Assembly: GCF_031582905.1 (NCBI RefSeq)
Contig: NZ_CP133990.1
Coordinates: 3,162,001 to 3,226,000 of the forward strand
From: Pengzhenrongella sp031582905
Lineage (GTDB): Bacteria > Actinomycetota > Actinomycetes > Actinomycetales > Cellulomonadaceae
DNA length: 64,000 nucleotides
Reading direction: 5' to 3'
The notes under the pieces were generated by a model. The model was not told the DNA's origin, made no database searches, and worked only from the letters and a program-made list of their open reading frames with translations. Made by a program: the position numbers and the translations under genes. This document shows positions 17,723 to 28,500 of the stretch, in pieces (positions within the stretch are counted from its first letter, which is position 1; each line of letters begins with the position of its first letter).

Positions 17723-18538
17723 ATGACCGACGTCGCCGCACCTCGCTCCCGACTGCTCGCGCGCGCCGGGGCGGTGCCGGGTGAGCGTCCGCCCGGAGGG
17801 CGCGGGGCCTCCGGTCCGTCCACCCGACCCGGACCCGCTGGTCCGCCCCGGGTGGGACGTCCGGCGCGGCGTCCACGCGCCGTGCCGGGACGGTGGCGGG
17901 TGGCGCTGTGGCGGGTGCGGTTCGGCGTCGCCGCGCTGCTCCTGGGGTGTGCCGCGGCGCTCGTCGTGGCCGAGCTGCGCCCCGCCGCGCCGCCGCAGGT
18001 CGCCATCGTCGTCGCGGCGCGCGCGCTCGAACCGGGTGTCCCGCTGGCCGCGGCCGACCTGCGGGTCGCCCACGTGCCGCCCGGGTCCGCCCCGGACGGC
18101 GCCCATCCGGCGGCGGACGCCGTGCTCGGTCAGTCGGTCGTGCTGCCGCTGCCCCGCGGGGTCCCCGTCGTCGACGCGCTGCTGCACGACGACCGGCTCA
18201 CCACCGCCGGACCGCCGGGCACGGTCGTCGTGCCGGTGCGGCTGGCCGACCCGGGGGTCGCGGCGCTGCTGCGACCGGGCGACCACGTCGACCTGTTCGC
18301 GGCCACCACGACCGGCACCGGCGCGCCGGTGGCCGAACGGCTCGCCGTGCGCGCTCTCGTGCTGCCGCACCCGGCCCCGGCGGCCGGTCACGACGACACG
18401 CCCGGTGGCCTCCTGGGCGCACCGGTCACCGGGTCGAGCGACGGTCCGCTGACGCTCGTGGCCGTGCCCGCCGCGGAGGCCGCCGGGCTGGCCGGCGCCT
18501 CGGCGTGGGCCGGGATCAGCGCGGTGCTGGTGGAGTGA
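17723..18538 (+). CDS. SAF-domain (CpaB/FlgA-like) membrane protein
   Basis: 271 residues from ATG at 17723. A Pro/Arg/Gly-rich cytoplasmic head is followed by one membrane helix (FGVAALLLGCAAALVVAEL, about residues 69-87) and an extracytoplasmic SAF domain (VAIVVAARALEPGVPLAAADLRV is in the window; key part ARALEPGVPLAAADL), then a second beta-rich domain (GTVVVPVRLADPGVAALL, RPGDHVDLFA). The same layout is seen in CpaB (RcpC) of Flp pilus systems, but no other pilus genes are near, so the role is open. A TAGCGT box at 17709-17714 lies eight nt before the start, consistent with a leaderless message. Confidence 0.75.
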   Translation: MTDVAAPRSRLLARAGAVPGERPPGGRGASGPSTRPGPAGPPRVGRPARRPRAVPGRWRVALWRVRFGVAALLLGCAAALVVAELRPAAPPQVAIVVAARALEPGVPLAAADLRVAHVPPGSAPDGAHPAADAVLGQSVVLPLPRGVPVVDALLHDDRLTTAGPPGTVVVPVRLADPGVAALLRPGDHVDLFAATTTGTGAPVAERLAVRALVLPHPAPAAGHDDTPGGLLGAPVTGSSDGPLTLVAVPAAEAAGLAGASAWAGISAVLVE

Positions 18539-18571
18539 CGGTGGGACCGCCCGTCCCCGGTGGCCTGCTGG

Positions 18572-18790
18572 TCACCAGTGCGGCGGGACGTCCCGGCGCA
18601 GGCGCTCGTCGTTGGTGTCTGACGCGGGCGGCGTCTGCCAGCCCACGTCGGAGTCGTCCGCCGCACGCAGGTCGACCAGCGGGTCCGCCTCGCCGGCCCC
18701 CGAGCGGACCGCGCGGCGCGGTCCGCGTCGGCCGACCGGCGCAGCCGCGCGGAGCGGCTCCGCCGGGTCGGCGCGACCGTCGCCGGTCAC
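18572..18790 (-). CDS. Small conserved-looking protein, third gene of the pseudo-helicase operon
   Basis: 72 residues from GTG at 18790, whose GTGA overlaps the TGA stop of the preceding gene, the same coupling used between the first two genes of the operon. It is Arg/Pro/Ala-rich in the first half (VTGDGRADPAEPLRAAAPVG), then acidic DPLVDLRAADDSDVGWQTPP, and ends DERLRRDVPPHW. I do not recognise a family. The coupling and the compact hydrophilic tail argue for a real gene. Confidence 0.6.
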   Translation of the reverse strand: MTGDGRADPAEPLRAAAPVGRRGPRRAVRSGAGEADPLVDLRAADDSDVGWQTPPASDTNDERLRRDVPPHW

Positions 18791-20086
18791 GACAGCGCCC
18801 GGTGGGCCGCCCCGCCGACCGCCGCGTCGACGCGCGCGCTGCGGCGGGTGAGGCCGAGGTCCGCGCGGATGGCCGCGGCGAGCTCGTCGGCGTCGCGCGG
18901 GACGCCGTCCGAAAGGATCCACGTCGCGAGCTCGTCGAGCTCGTTGTCGCCGTAGGCGGTGATCGGCAGGCCGCGCTCGACCGCCGGCCGCGGCCGGGCG
19001 TGCACCGGCAGCGTGGGCTGGACCGACGGGCGCAGCGTCCCCATCGCGGGCACGGGCTTGCGCCGGGTGGACCGGCGCACGGGCACCGGTCCCGCGCCGG
19101 TCGGCTCGGGCGCCGGCTGCGGCTCGGACGCCGGCTCCGACTCCCGCTGCGGCTCCGACTCGCGCTGCGGCTCGGACGCCGGCTCCGGCTCGGACGCCGA
19201 CTGCGGCTCCGGCTCCGGCTCCGGCTTCGGCGCGGGCCCCCGCTCCGGCTGCGCCTGCACCGACTCGGGCGCGACCGGTCGACGCTCCACAGCCTCAGGG
19301 GGACGGCCACGCCGACGGTGCCGGGCGACTCGTGCAGCCCGGATCCCGCAGCGGGCACGCCGGGAGCAGCAGGTGTCGTCGGGGCGGCGTCCGCGGGGTC
19401 CGTGGACTCGGCGGGCGGCTCGACGGCCGACGACGCGGCGGGCTCCCCGACGTCGTCCCCGTCGGCCTCGCTGCCGAGCTGGGCCGGCTGCGCCTCGTCG
19501 CCGCGGACGGCGCCGGCGTCAGGCTCGGGCCCGTCGGCCGGTGCCGCGGCGGCGACCGGCACCGGCACCGGCAGCGGTTCCGGCTCCGGCTCCGGCACCG
19601 GCGCGGAAGCCGGCTGAGGCACCGGCGCGGGAGCCGCCACCGGCTCCGGCGAACGGGCCGGCACCGGCGCAGGCCGGGCCTCCTGGACCGTCGCGGGGCG
19701 GACCGTCGGGCTCGCACCGGAGTCCGCACCCACCGCGGGACCGACCCGCAGCGCCGGACGCCGCACCGGGGGCGGGCGACCATCCGGGCCCGGACCGCAC
19801 GCTCGATCGCGTCGGCCTCGGCCTGCGGGTCGAGGAACGCCGCGGCGGACCACACCTGCACGACCGTCCACCCGAGCCGCTCGAGCCGCTGCGGCACCTG
19901 CCGGTCCCGGACGCGCACGCTGGGCTCGGCCACGTAGGACTCGTCGTCGGTCAGGACGGCGACGAGCATCTCGTCGGGCAGGTCCGGGTGCCCGACCGCG
20001 AGGGGGATCCGCGCGCTGCCCGCCACGCCGTACCCGACCTGCACCGTCAGCCCCGCGCGCCACAGCCGCTCGGCGAGGTCGGTCAC
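18787..20086 (-). CDS. Vsr/MTES_1575-like nuclease-fold protein with long Pro/Glu linker (two apparent frameshifts)
   Basis: GTG 20086 overlaps the helicase stop as GTGA. The first about 105 residues match the small restriction-endonuclease-like domain that ends DUF4011-helicase proteins: LAERLWRAGLTVQVGYGV, RIPLAVGHPDLPDEMLVAVL, SVRVRDRQVPQRLERLGWTVVQVWSAAAF. Compared with the family pattern (VDLAV... IECDG...), the usual Asp reads Pro and the Glu reads Leu, so catalysis is doubtful. A long low-complexity linker follows (PVPEPEPEPLPVPVPV, SEPQRESEPQRESEPASEP). A C-terminal domain reads GDNELDELATWILSDGVPRDADELAAAIRADLGLTR. Frames switch near 19780 and 19300. The repeat-rich linker could hide more errors. 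Confidence 0.65.
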
Positions 20087-23000
20087 GAGGCGGTCACCGG
20101 TCCCGGGCTGGGTCGGCGCGGGCCGCCCGGCGACGTCGGGGCTGGCTGCGGCCCCCGCTCGGCCGCGAAGGCGAGCAGGTCACCCAGCAGCCGGGAGCCG
20201 GAGCCGCGCAGCCGCTCCGGGTCGAGGTCGTCGACCGCGAAGCAGCTGACCACGGCGAGCCGGTGGCGGGTCGCGCCGAGCGCGTCGAGCAGCATCGCCT
20301 CGCCGCCGGGGCCGCTGAGCGGGCCGAACCGGTGCAGCACCCGCCCGTGCGGCGTGCGGCCGTAGCCGAGGGACAGGATGACCGCCTCGCGGCGCAGCCC
20401 GGCGACGCCCGCGAGCTCGGTCACGACGAACGGCTCGGGCCGGTGCGCGTCGAAGAACGGCGCGAGCGCCGGGTTGGCCCGGACCTCGGCGAGGACGGCC
20501 TCACGGATGCGTGCGGCGTGCACCGCCGACGGGCTGACCACCGCGAGGGACTCCTCGGGCCGGGTCAGCGCGTGGGTGATGACGAGCTCGACGACGTGCT
20601 CGACCTCGGCCCGCGTCGACTCGACGGCGCCGGTGACCGGGTCCGGCATGCCGGACCCGGCGACGACGTCCAGGTGCACGAGCGGGGTGGCGTGCGGCAG
20701 TGGTGTCGCCTCGAGCACGCCCGCGTAGCCGTGGTCGACGAGGAAGGCGGTGAGGTACGGGTCGCGGCGGGTGGCCGCGGCACGCAGGCCCACCCGCGGC
20801 AGCACGTCGGCGAGCTCACGCACCGCCGTCCCCGACGCGCACCGCGGGTCGCCGACGACGACGACCTGCCGGGCGCGGGCGATGGCCGCGAGCGCGACCT
20901 CGAGCGGCAGGTGCTGCACCGCGTCGAGGACCACGACGTCGACCGTGCGGGTCGGTGGCAGCAGCTGCGGGACGAGCATGGGCGATGCGGCGAGCACCGG
21001 GCGCAGCCGGGGCACGAGGTCGGGGTAGCGCTCGGTGGTCTCCCGCAGGCTGGTCAGACGCTCCTCGGCGAGCTCGACGAACAGCGCGTGCGCCTGCTCA
21101 CGGTCGGCACCGAGCGTCTCGGTCATGAGCCGGATCACCCGGCTGCGCACCGGTGCGGACAGGGTCGCGACGTGCGCGCCGTCGAGCCGGCGGAACTCGG
21201 ACGCGAGTTCGGTGAGCGCCGCGCCGTCGTACCCGGCGAGTGCGCGGTCGCTGCGCAGCAGCTCGTCGAAGACGGTGCTCCACCAGGCGAGCTCGAGCTC
21301 GGGACCGACCAGGCCGGGCTGCACGCGACGGTGCGCCAGGTCCTGCAGCAGCGCGTCCAGCCCCGCCTCGCGCAGGTGCCGGACGACCGCCGTGCGCTCG
21401 GGCAGCGTCTCCAGCGCGCGCCGGTCGACCAGCAGCCGGCGCAGCCGGTCGGCGAGGTCGACGAACGGCATGGTCAGGAGCGCGCCACCGGTCGGGGTCG
21501 TGGCCAGCACCCGGGCGACGTGCTCGAGGTCGTCACGCACGACGGCGTACTCGTCCTCGATGTCCGCGAGCCCGTCCGGCAGCCGGGGCCAGCCGCCCGC
21601 AGGGCAGTGCGCCTGCCAGATCTCGCGCTGCTCCTGCACCTGCACCAGCGCGCCGTGCAGGTCGGCCACGGGCCGCCCGGGTCGCACCATGTCCTTGGCC
21701 TGCCGGCGCAACCGCCGCCGGTGCAACCGGCTCATCGTGATGCCACGCTCGGCGCGCCACGCCCGGGACGCCGTCGCGGCCACGAGGTCCGCCGCGGTGC
21801 GCTCGAAGATCACGGGCTGGAACACGTCGAGGGCGCCGCGGATGCCGCTCAGCATCCGCAGCTGCAGTCCCCACTCCGCGACGGACGCCGCCGGGGTCAG
21901 GCCGGTCGACGCGGCGACCTCACGCACCCGCTCCACGACCGAGGCGAGCCCGCCGCCCAGGAGCCGCTCGATCCGGGCCAGCGTGTCCTGCGCCGCACCG
22001 GACGTCACGAGGTCGGCGTCGAACCAGGGCGTCTCGCTCGGGCGCAGCGTGAAGGCGCCGAGCCGGGCGGCCCGGACGAGGTCGGCGGCGAGCTCGGTGC
22101 GCCGGTGCGCCGGCGCGAGGTCGCGCGCGGTCCCCGGGGCCAGCCGGACGGTCGTGCGCGGCGCCGGTCGGGCGGACGCGAGCCGGGCGAGCGACTGCAG
22201 TGCGTCGTAGGGCGAGGCGTTCCACGGCTCCCGGATCTCGTGCAGCGCGGAGACGTACCCGCGCAGCCGGTCGCGGTGCACCAGGAGGTCCCGGCGGACG
22301 GCGGCGACCGCCTCCGCGTCGACGGGCTCCGGCTTGAGGTTCATCCCGCTGAGCAGGCGCCGCGTGGTCGCGGTCCGCCACCCCGGCTCGGGTGCGACGT
22401 CCAGCAGGAGGTCGTCGACGCCGAGGTCCCGCATCCGCGCGGCGAGCGCCGTCGCCGCCCGCCGGTGACCGGGGACGTACAGGACGCTGCGCCCGGCCAC
22501 GGCGGCGTCGGCCACCACGGCCGCGACCGTGCCGCGCACGTCGCAGCCCGCCGGCGCGTCGATGAACAGGTGGGTGCCGGTGGCGAGCACGTCGAGCACG
22601 TGCTGCTGCGCCGGGTCGAGGTCGCCGACGCCGCGCTCCGCGTCCGGGTGCCGGTCGCCGACGACGGGCGCCTGGACCGGCCGGTCCACGGCCGACCGGG
22701 CCGCGGCGTCACCGGCCAGCGCGGCGACGACCTCGTGCTGGTCGAGGCTCGCCGCGTACTGGTCGAGGTCCTCGACCAGTACCTGCCCGGGGTGCACGAA
22801 CGTCCCGACCAGCAGCCGCTCCCGCAGCTGGAAGCCCTCGAGCACGGCCGCGCCGAGCGCCGCGAGGCGGTCCAGCGCGGCGCGCGGGTCGAACCCGGTG
22901 CTCGTGAAGGCCCCCGAGCGAGCGCGGCCGGGTCGAGCAGCGCACCGCGGGCCCGCAGCGCCCGCGCGAGCACCGGATTGACCTCGAGCGATGGCTCGAG

Positions 23001-23725
23001 GGTGAGGTCGTAGTCGCTCTCGCCGCTCCCCGGGCGCGCAGCGCGACCGGCCGCAGCAGGACCGGGGCGCGCACGGTCCGGGGCTCGGTGCCCGACGACG
23101 CCGCGTCGTCGGCCCGGTCGTCGCCGGCGCCGACCAGGTCCTCGTCGTCGCCGACGTACGGCTCGTCCACCGACCGGCCGCGGACGGCCGAGGCGAGCGC
23201 GGCCATGTCGTCGGCGGGGACGTCGCGGTCCGCGGTCTCGGGCGCCAGGCGCTCCGTCCACGTGGCGACGCCGATCGACAGGTAGGTCGGCGCGATGCCG
23301 TACCGCTGGGCGTACTCGTCGGCGCGCGACCCCACCGCCCGCGCGCGGCGCTTCGCGGCCGACAGCGCCCCGCCCTCCCGGACGAGGTTCGACAGGCGGG
23401 TGTCGCGCCCCGCGAAGAGCTGCGCGATGCCCGACGGGTGCGCCGCGGACAGGTCGAGCGGACCGTCCCCGAGGAGGTCGACATCCGCGAGGCTCGAGCC
23501 GCCGGCCGCCTCGACCAGGGCCGCGCGCCAGCCGGCGACGGCGGACGCGACGAGCTCGCCGGTGGACGGTGCCTCGACGACGACGGCCTCGCCGGCCGAC
23601 GCCGACGTGGTGGGGGCCGGCGTGGCAGGGGACGTGCCGGGCACGGTCGCGGACGACGCAGCGGAGTGGGGATCGCTCGGGGCCACGTCGGGTCCCGTGC
23701 CGTGGGCGCGCGCGGGAGGGGTCAC
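20083..23725 (-). CDS. DUF4011-type superfamily I helicase-like protein with degenerate ATPase motifs (apparent frameshifts near 23035 and 22920)
   Basis: About 1,210 residues from GTG at 23725. The N-terminal region has YLSIGVATW and, after frame switches near 23035 and 22920, ESDYDLTLEPSLEVNPVL and VLEGFQLRERLLVGTFVHPG, the pattern of DUF4011 domains. The helicase core aligns with SF1 proteins (AAA_11/AAA_12) but the P-loop GPPGTGKSQT reads APAGCDVRGT (Lys to Val), Walker B DEASQ reads DAVQH, and GDPRQ reads GDPRC. Motif VI keeps ATRHRLAVVS. From 22900 to 20083 the frame is open for about 930 codons, so this is not a decayed gene; an ATP-independent scaffold is possible. It is first in a coupled three-gene operon with a nuclease-fold protein. 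DUF4011-helicase-Vsr proteins are known in phage defence. Confidence 0.75.
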
Positions 23726-23899
23726 CCGGCAACGCTACCCGCCCCGCCGGAGCGCTCAGGACGATCCACGCCGCCGGCGAGGGCGTCCCGGCGGCGCTCG
23801 CGGGGACCGGCGCCCGGCGCGCTCACGGGGGCCGGTCGGTCCGGCTGGGTCGACGGGCTCTCGCGGCGGAGCGCGACGGACAGAGGCCCGGACATAGGA

Positions 23900-23938
23900 A
23901 CAGTGCGCACCGCGCAGGGGGCAGGCGGTGCGCACTGT
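23900..23938. other. Perfect 14-bp hairpin in a divergent intergenic region
   Basis: ACAGTGCGCACCGC and GCGGTGCGCACTGT flank an 11-nt loop, a perfect 14-bp stem. It lies in the 442-bp gap between the divergent helicase-like gene and the UDP-glucose pyrophosphorylase gene, 175 nt and 230 nt from the starts. No coding gene is apparent around it. It could be an operator, a transcript end of an unseen small RNA, or an RNA structure in either leader. Confidence 0.6.
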
Positions 23939-24167
23939 CAGGGATGAGTCTGGGCCGCGCGGGCCACCGGGTCAATCCACGAGGCCTACACGATCGGGTG
24001 ATGGGGCGCACGGCACCCGGATGGCGCAGAGATGAACAGCGGATGTCGGGACCGCGCGGCCATCGCCCCGGACCGGGACCGGTGAACCTCGGCGGGCACG
24101 GGGTCGTCGCCCGACCAGGTCCGGCCCACCCGGCCGCGGCCCCGCACGCGCCCTACGATCGGTCCCC

Positions 24168-25553
24168 ATGAGCGCAGACGGACTGGCCCGGGCCCGGCAG
24201 AAGATGGACAGCGCGGGGGTGGCCCCGACCGCGATCGACGTGTTCGCCCGCTTCTACGGGCTGCTGGAGTCCGGCGAGACCGGGACCATCGCCGAACGGG
24301 ACGTCACCCCGCTCACCGAGGCGCCGCTGCTGGACGACCTCGCCGTGGACGCCGACGCCGGGCGCGACGCGCTGGCGCAGACCGCGGTGATCAAGCTCAA
24401 CGGCGGGCTGGGCACCTCGATGGGCATGGACCGCGCCAAGTCCCTGCTGCGGGTGCGGGGCGACGCCACCTTCCTCGACGTCATCGCCCGTCAGGTGCTC
24501 GCCGCGCGGGCCGCGACCGGCGCCCGCCTCCCGCTCGTGCTCATGAACAGCTTCCGCACCCAGGACGACACGCTGTCCGCGCTCGCGGCCTACCCCGAGC
24601 TCGCCACGGACGGGCTGCCGCTGGACTTCCTCCAGAACCGGGAGCCCAAGCTGCGGGCCGACGACCTGACCCCGGTCGAGTGGCCGGCGGACCCGGGCCT
24701 GGAGTGGTGCCCGCCGGGCCACGGCGACCTGTACACCGCGCTGTACGCGTCCGGCACGCTCGACCGGCTGCTCGACGCGGGCTTCCGGTACGCGACCGTG
24801 TCGAACTCCGACAACCTGGGCGCCACCCCGGACGCACGGATCGCCGGCTGGTTCGCCGCCACGGGCGCGCCGTTCGCCGCCGAGGTCGCGCGCCGCACCC
24901 CCGCGGACCGCAAGGGCGGGCACCTCGTGCGCCGCGCCGCCGACGGCCGCATCGTGCTGCGGGAGACCGCGCAGACGCTCCCCGAGGACGCCGACGCGGC
25001 GGCGGACATCGGCAAGCACCCGTACTTCAACACCAACAACCTCTGGCTGGACCTGCGCGCACTCGCCGCCGAGCTCGCGCGCACCGGCGGGGTGCTCGAC
25101 CTGCCGCTCATCCGCAACGACAAGACGGTCGACCCGACCGACGCGGCCTCGACCCCGGTGGTGCAGATCGAGTCCGCGATGGGCGCCGCGATCGAGGTGT
25201 TCGACGGCGCCGCCGTGCTCGAGGTCGACCGGTCACGCTTCCTGCCGGTCAAGACCACCAACGACCTGCTGGTGCTGCGCTCGGACGTGTACCGCACGAC
25301 GGACGACCACCGGCTGGTCGCCGAGGTGCCCGCGCCTCTCGTCACCCTGCCGGGGGCGTACAAGACGGTCGCGGCGTTCGACGCGCGGGTGCCGCACACC
25401 CCGTCGCTGCGCGAGGCCACGTCGTTGACGGTCGACGGGGACTGGACGTGGGGACGCGACGTCGTCGTCGTCGGGGACGCGCGGCTCGCCGATCCCGGCG
25501 AGCCCGCACGCGTGCCCGACGGCGCCCGGGTCGGCCCGGACGGCGTCGCCTGA
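24168..25553 (+). CDS. UTP--glucose-1-phosphate uridylyltransferase (UDPGP family)
   Basis: 461 residues. Makes UDP-glucose from UTP and glucose-1-phosphate for cell-wall and storage polymers. It belongs to the eukaryote-type UDPGP family (as in bifidobacteria), not the GalU/RmlA family: KLNGGLGTSMGMDRAKSLL holds the nucleotide loop, then LMNSFRTQDDT, FLQNREPKL, PPGHGDLYTAL, VSNSDNLGATPDARI, FNTNNLWLDL, VQIESAMGAAIEVF and RFLPVKTTNDLL. ATG at 24168; a TACGAT box at 24152-24157 suggests a very short leader. It stands where actinobacteria usually have this gene, near 5-FCL and glp. The last codons lie inside a hairpin shared with the convergent kinase gene. Confidence 0.93.
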   Translation: MSADGLARARQKMDSAGVAPTAIDVFARFYGLLESGETGTIAERDVTPLTEAPLLDDLAVDADAGRDALAQTAVIKLNGGLGTSMGMDRAKSLLRVRGDATFLDVIARQVLAARAATGARLPLVLMNSFRTQDDTLSALAAYPELATDGLPLDFLQNREPKLRADDLTPVEWPADPGLEWCPPGHGDLYTALYASGTLDRLLDAGFRYATVSNSDNLGATPDARIAGWFAATGAPFAAEVARRTPADRKGGHLVRRAADGRIVLRETAQTLPEDADAAADIGKHPYFNTNNLWLDLRALAAELARTGGVLDLPLIRNDKTVDPTDAASTPVVQIESAMGAAIEVFDGAAVLEVDRSRFLPVKTTNDLLVLRSDVYRTTDDHRLVAEVPAPLVTLPGAYKTVAAFDARVPHTPSLREATSLTVDGDWTWGRDVVVVGDARLADPGEPARVPDGARVGPDGVA

Positions 25554-25567
25554 CCTCAGGCGACGTC
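25542..25567. terminator. Bidirectional terminator hairpin that contains both stop codons
   Basis: CGTCGCCTGA-CC-TCAGGCGACG, extended to 12 bp with one G-U pair. On the plus strand GTCGCCTGA is the end of the UDP-glucose pyrophosphorylase gene. On the minus strand the same sequence offers the stop TGA (25558-25556) for the convergent kinase gene. There is no T-run. Confidence 0.65.
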
Positions 25568-28500
25568 GACCGGACGGCGCCCTCGAGCTCGGCGGCCAGC
25601 GCGCCGAGCACCGGGCCGATCGCGGTCACCTCCGCCGCCGCGCGGTCGACCAGGGCGTCGACCCCGGTCAGGTCCTCCGCCCGGCCGGCGGACTCCAGCG
25701 CCTCGCACACGGCCGCCAGCTCGGTGACGCCCAGGTTGAGCGCCCCGCCCCGGAACCCGTGCGCGACGCGCTCGAGGGCGCCGGCGTCCCCGGCGTCGAC
25801 CGCGGCCCGCAGCTCGGCCAGGTGGCCGGGGCGCGCCGCCGGAAGGACCGCAGGAGCGAGGCGAGCAGCGCGTCGTCGTCGGCGCAGCCGGGCTCGCCGA
25901 TCTGCGCGAGCCGCTCCCGCACGGCTGCTGCGGACGCCGCGGACGCCTGGTGCCGCGCGTGGTCGTCGGCCGCGGGGTGCGCGGTCGGGATGCCGGGGCG
26001 ACCGGGGGCCCCGGACGCGGCCCGGCGGGCCGCGACGCGACGCTCGACGTCGGCGAGCAGCGTGCGCAGGTCCTGGCCGCGCACCGGCTTGGCGAGGAAC
26101 CCGTCCATGCCCGCCGCGCGGGTCGCCGCGCGGTCCTCGGCCATCGCGTTCGCGGTCATCGCGGCGACGTACGGACGCCGGTCCACCGGGACCTCGGCGA
26201 CGATGCGCCGGGTGGCCTCGAGGCCGTCCATGACGGGCATCTGCATGTCCATGAGCACGAGGTCGTACGCGCCGTCGTGCACCGCGCGCACCGCCGCGGC
26301 CCCGTCGCCGACGATGTCGACGTCGTGCCCGAGCCGGCCGAGCATGAGCTGGGCGACCCGCTGGTTCGTCGGGTTGTCCTCGGCGAGCAGGATCCTCAGA
26401 CCCACGTCGGCACGGTCGGACGACGACGCCGCCGCCGGACCGGGACCGGGACCGGGACCGGGACCGGGACCGGGGCCGGGACCGGGACCGGCCGAGGGTG
26501 CGGCGGCGCGGGCCGCCCCGACCCCGGTGTCGATCGCGGGGTCGAGCGGGGTGGACGGGCTCGCAGCAGCTGCGTCCGCGAGCGCGAGGGCGATGCGGTG
26601 CCGCAGGGCTTCGCTGCGGACCGGCTTGAGCAGCGCACCGGCGAACAGGCCGGCCTGACCCGGGGCCGGACGCCACGCGAGGCTGGTCAGCAGCAGCAGC
26701 GCGGTGCTGCGTCCCGCGGGCAGCACCCGCAGGGCACCGGCGAGCTGCTCGCCGTCCATGACGGGCATGTGCAGGTCCAGGACCGCGACGTCGAAGACGC
26801 GCCCCGACGCGACGACGGCGAGCGCCCGCTGCGGGGAGTCGACCGCGGTGCACTCCATCCCCCACCCCTCCAGCTGCGCCCGCAGGACGCGCCGGTTGTG
26901 CGGGTTGTCGTCCACGACGAGCACCGAGCGTCCGGCGAGCACGACGTCGGCCGTCGACGCATCGGGGTCGTGGACGCCGTCGGGCAGCGCCGCCACGGGT
27001 GCGGCCCGCAGGGTCGCCGTCAGGACGAACGTCGAGCCGGTGCCCGGCGTGCTGACCACCGTGAGGTCACCACCCATGGCGCGGGCGAGCCGGCGGCTGA
27101 TCGCCAGGCCCAGCCCGGTGCCGCCGTAGCGGCGCGTCGTGGAGGTGTCCGCCTGGCTGAACGGCTGGAACAACCGCTCCATCGCGTCGGGCGCGATGCC
27201 GATGCCGGTGTCCTGCACCGCGACGCGCAGGTGGACCTCGGCGGCGCCGGTGGGGGCGGCGTCGGCGGCGTCGGAGGCGTCGTCGGAGGACGCGGCGGCG
27301 GAGGACGCGGAGGACGGGGCGGCGGGCTGCACGGTCACGGCGACGACGACCTCGCCGTCCGGTGTGAACTTCACGGCGTTGTTGAGCAGGTTGAGCAGCA
27401 CCTGGCGCAGGCGGGTCGGGTCCCCGAGCAGGGCACGGGGCACGTCCGGGGCGACGTCGAGCACGAGCTCGAGGCCCTTCTCCCCTGCCGGCATGCTGAC
27501 CAGCGCGAGCGCGCTCTCGAGGGTTCCACGCAGGTCGAACGGCTCGTCCTCGAGCTCGAGCGCGCCGGACTCGATCTTCGAGAAGTCGAGGATGTCGTTG
27601 ATGATCGACAGCAGGCCGTCCCCGCTGTCGTGGACGATGCGCGTGAGGTCGCGCTGCTCCGGGGTGAGGTCGGTGTCGAGCAGCAGCTCGGTCATGCCGA
27701 TCACGGCGTTCATCGGGGTGCGGATCTCGTGGCTCATCGCGGCGAGGAACGCGGACTTGGCGGCCGTCGCGGAGACCGCCTGGTCGCGCGCGTGCGCGAT
27801 CGTCGCGACCGAGCGGTTGACCGCGGCGGCCATCTGCGCGAGCTCGCGGGGGCCGGACACGCGGGCCGGCTCGCTGAGGTCGCCGGCGTCGATGCGCAGC
27901 GCCGCGGCCGTCACCCGGCGCACCGGCACGATGACCGCGCGGGACGTCACCAGGGCCACGACCACGACGACGAGGGCGCCCCCGAGCACGAGAGCGACGA
28001 TGACCGTGCGGGTGCGTGCACCCGCCGCAGCGCTCTGCTCGAGCCGGCGGTCGAGCAGCCGCTGCTCCTCCGCCCGCATGAGCTCCAGGTGCTGGGCGGC
28101 GTGCGCGGTGTCGCGGGCGCCGCGTCCGGTCTGCACGAGGGCCTGGGCTGCCCCGAAGCCCTGCGCGTCGCGGATGTCGATGGTGGCGTCCAGCAAACGC
28201 AGCCGGTTCTCGAGCGGCACGCGCAGCTCCGCGATCTGGGCCTGCTGGTACGCGTTGTCCAGCGTGAGCCCGCGCAGCCGCGCCAGTGCGGCGGGCAGGG
28301 CCTCGACGGCGTCGTCGTACGGCTCGAGGTAGGTGCGGTCCCCGGTGAGCAGGTAGCCGCGCTGGCTGGTCTCCGCCTCGAAGACCAGCTCGAGCACCAC
28401 ACCGATCTCGTCGATCACCTCATGGGTGTGCAGCACGGGGGTGTACTCGTCGGTGAGGTCGCCGATCTGCACGAACGCGATGCCGCCGACCGCGAGCAGC

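Noticed and set aside
26436..26491. GGGACC hexanucleotide run as a CRISPR or regulatory array
   Set aside because: It is an in-frame Gly-Pro linker repeat with no spacers.
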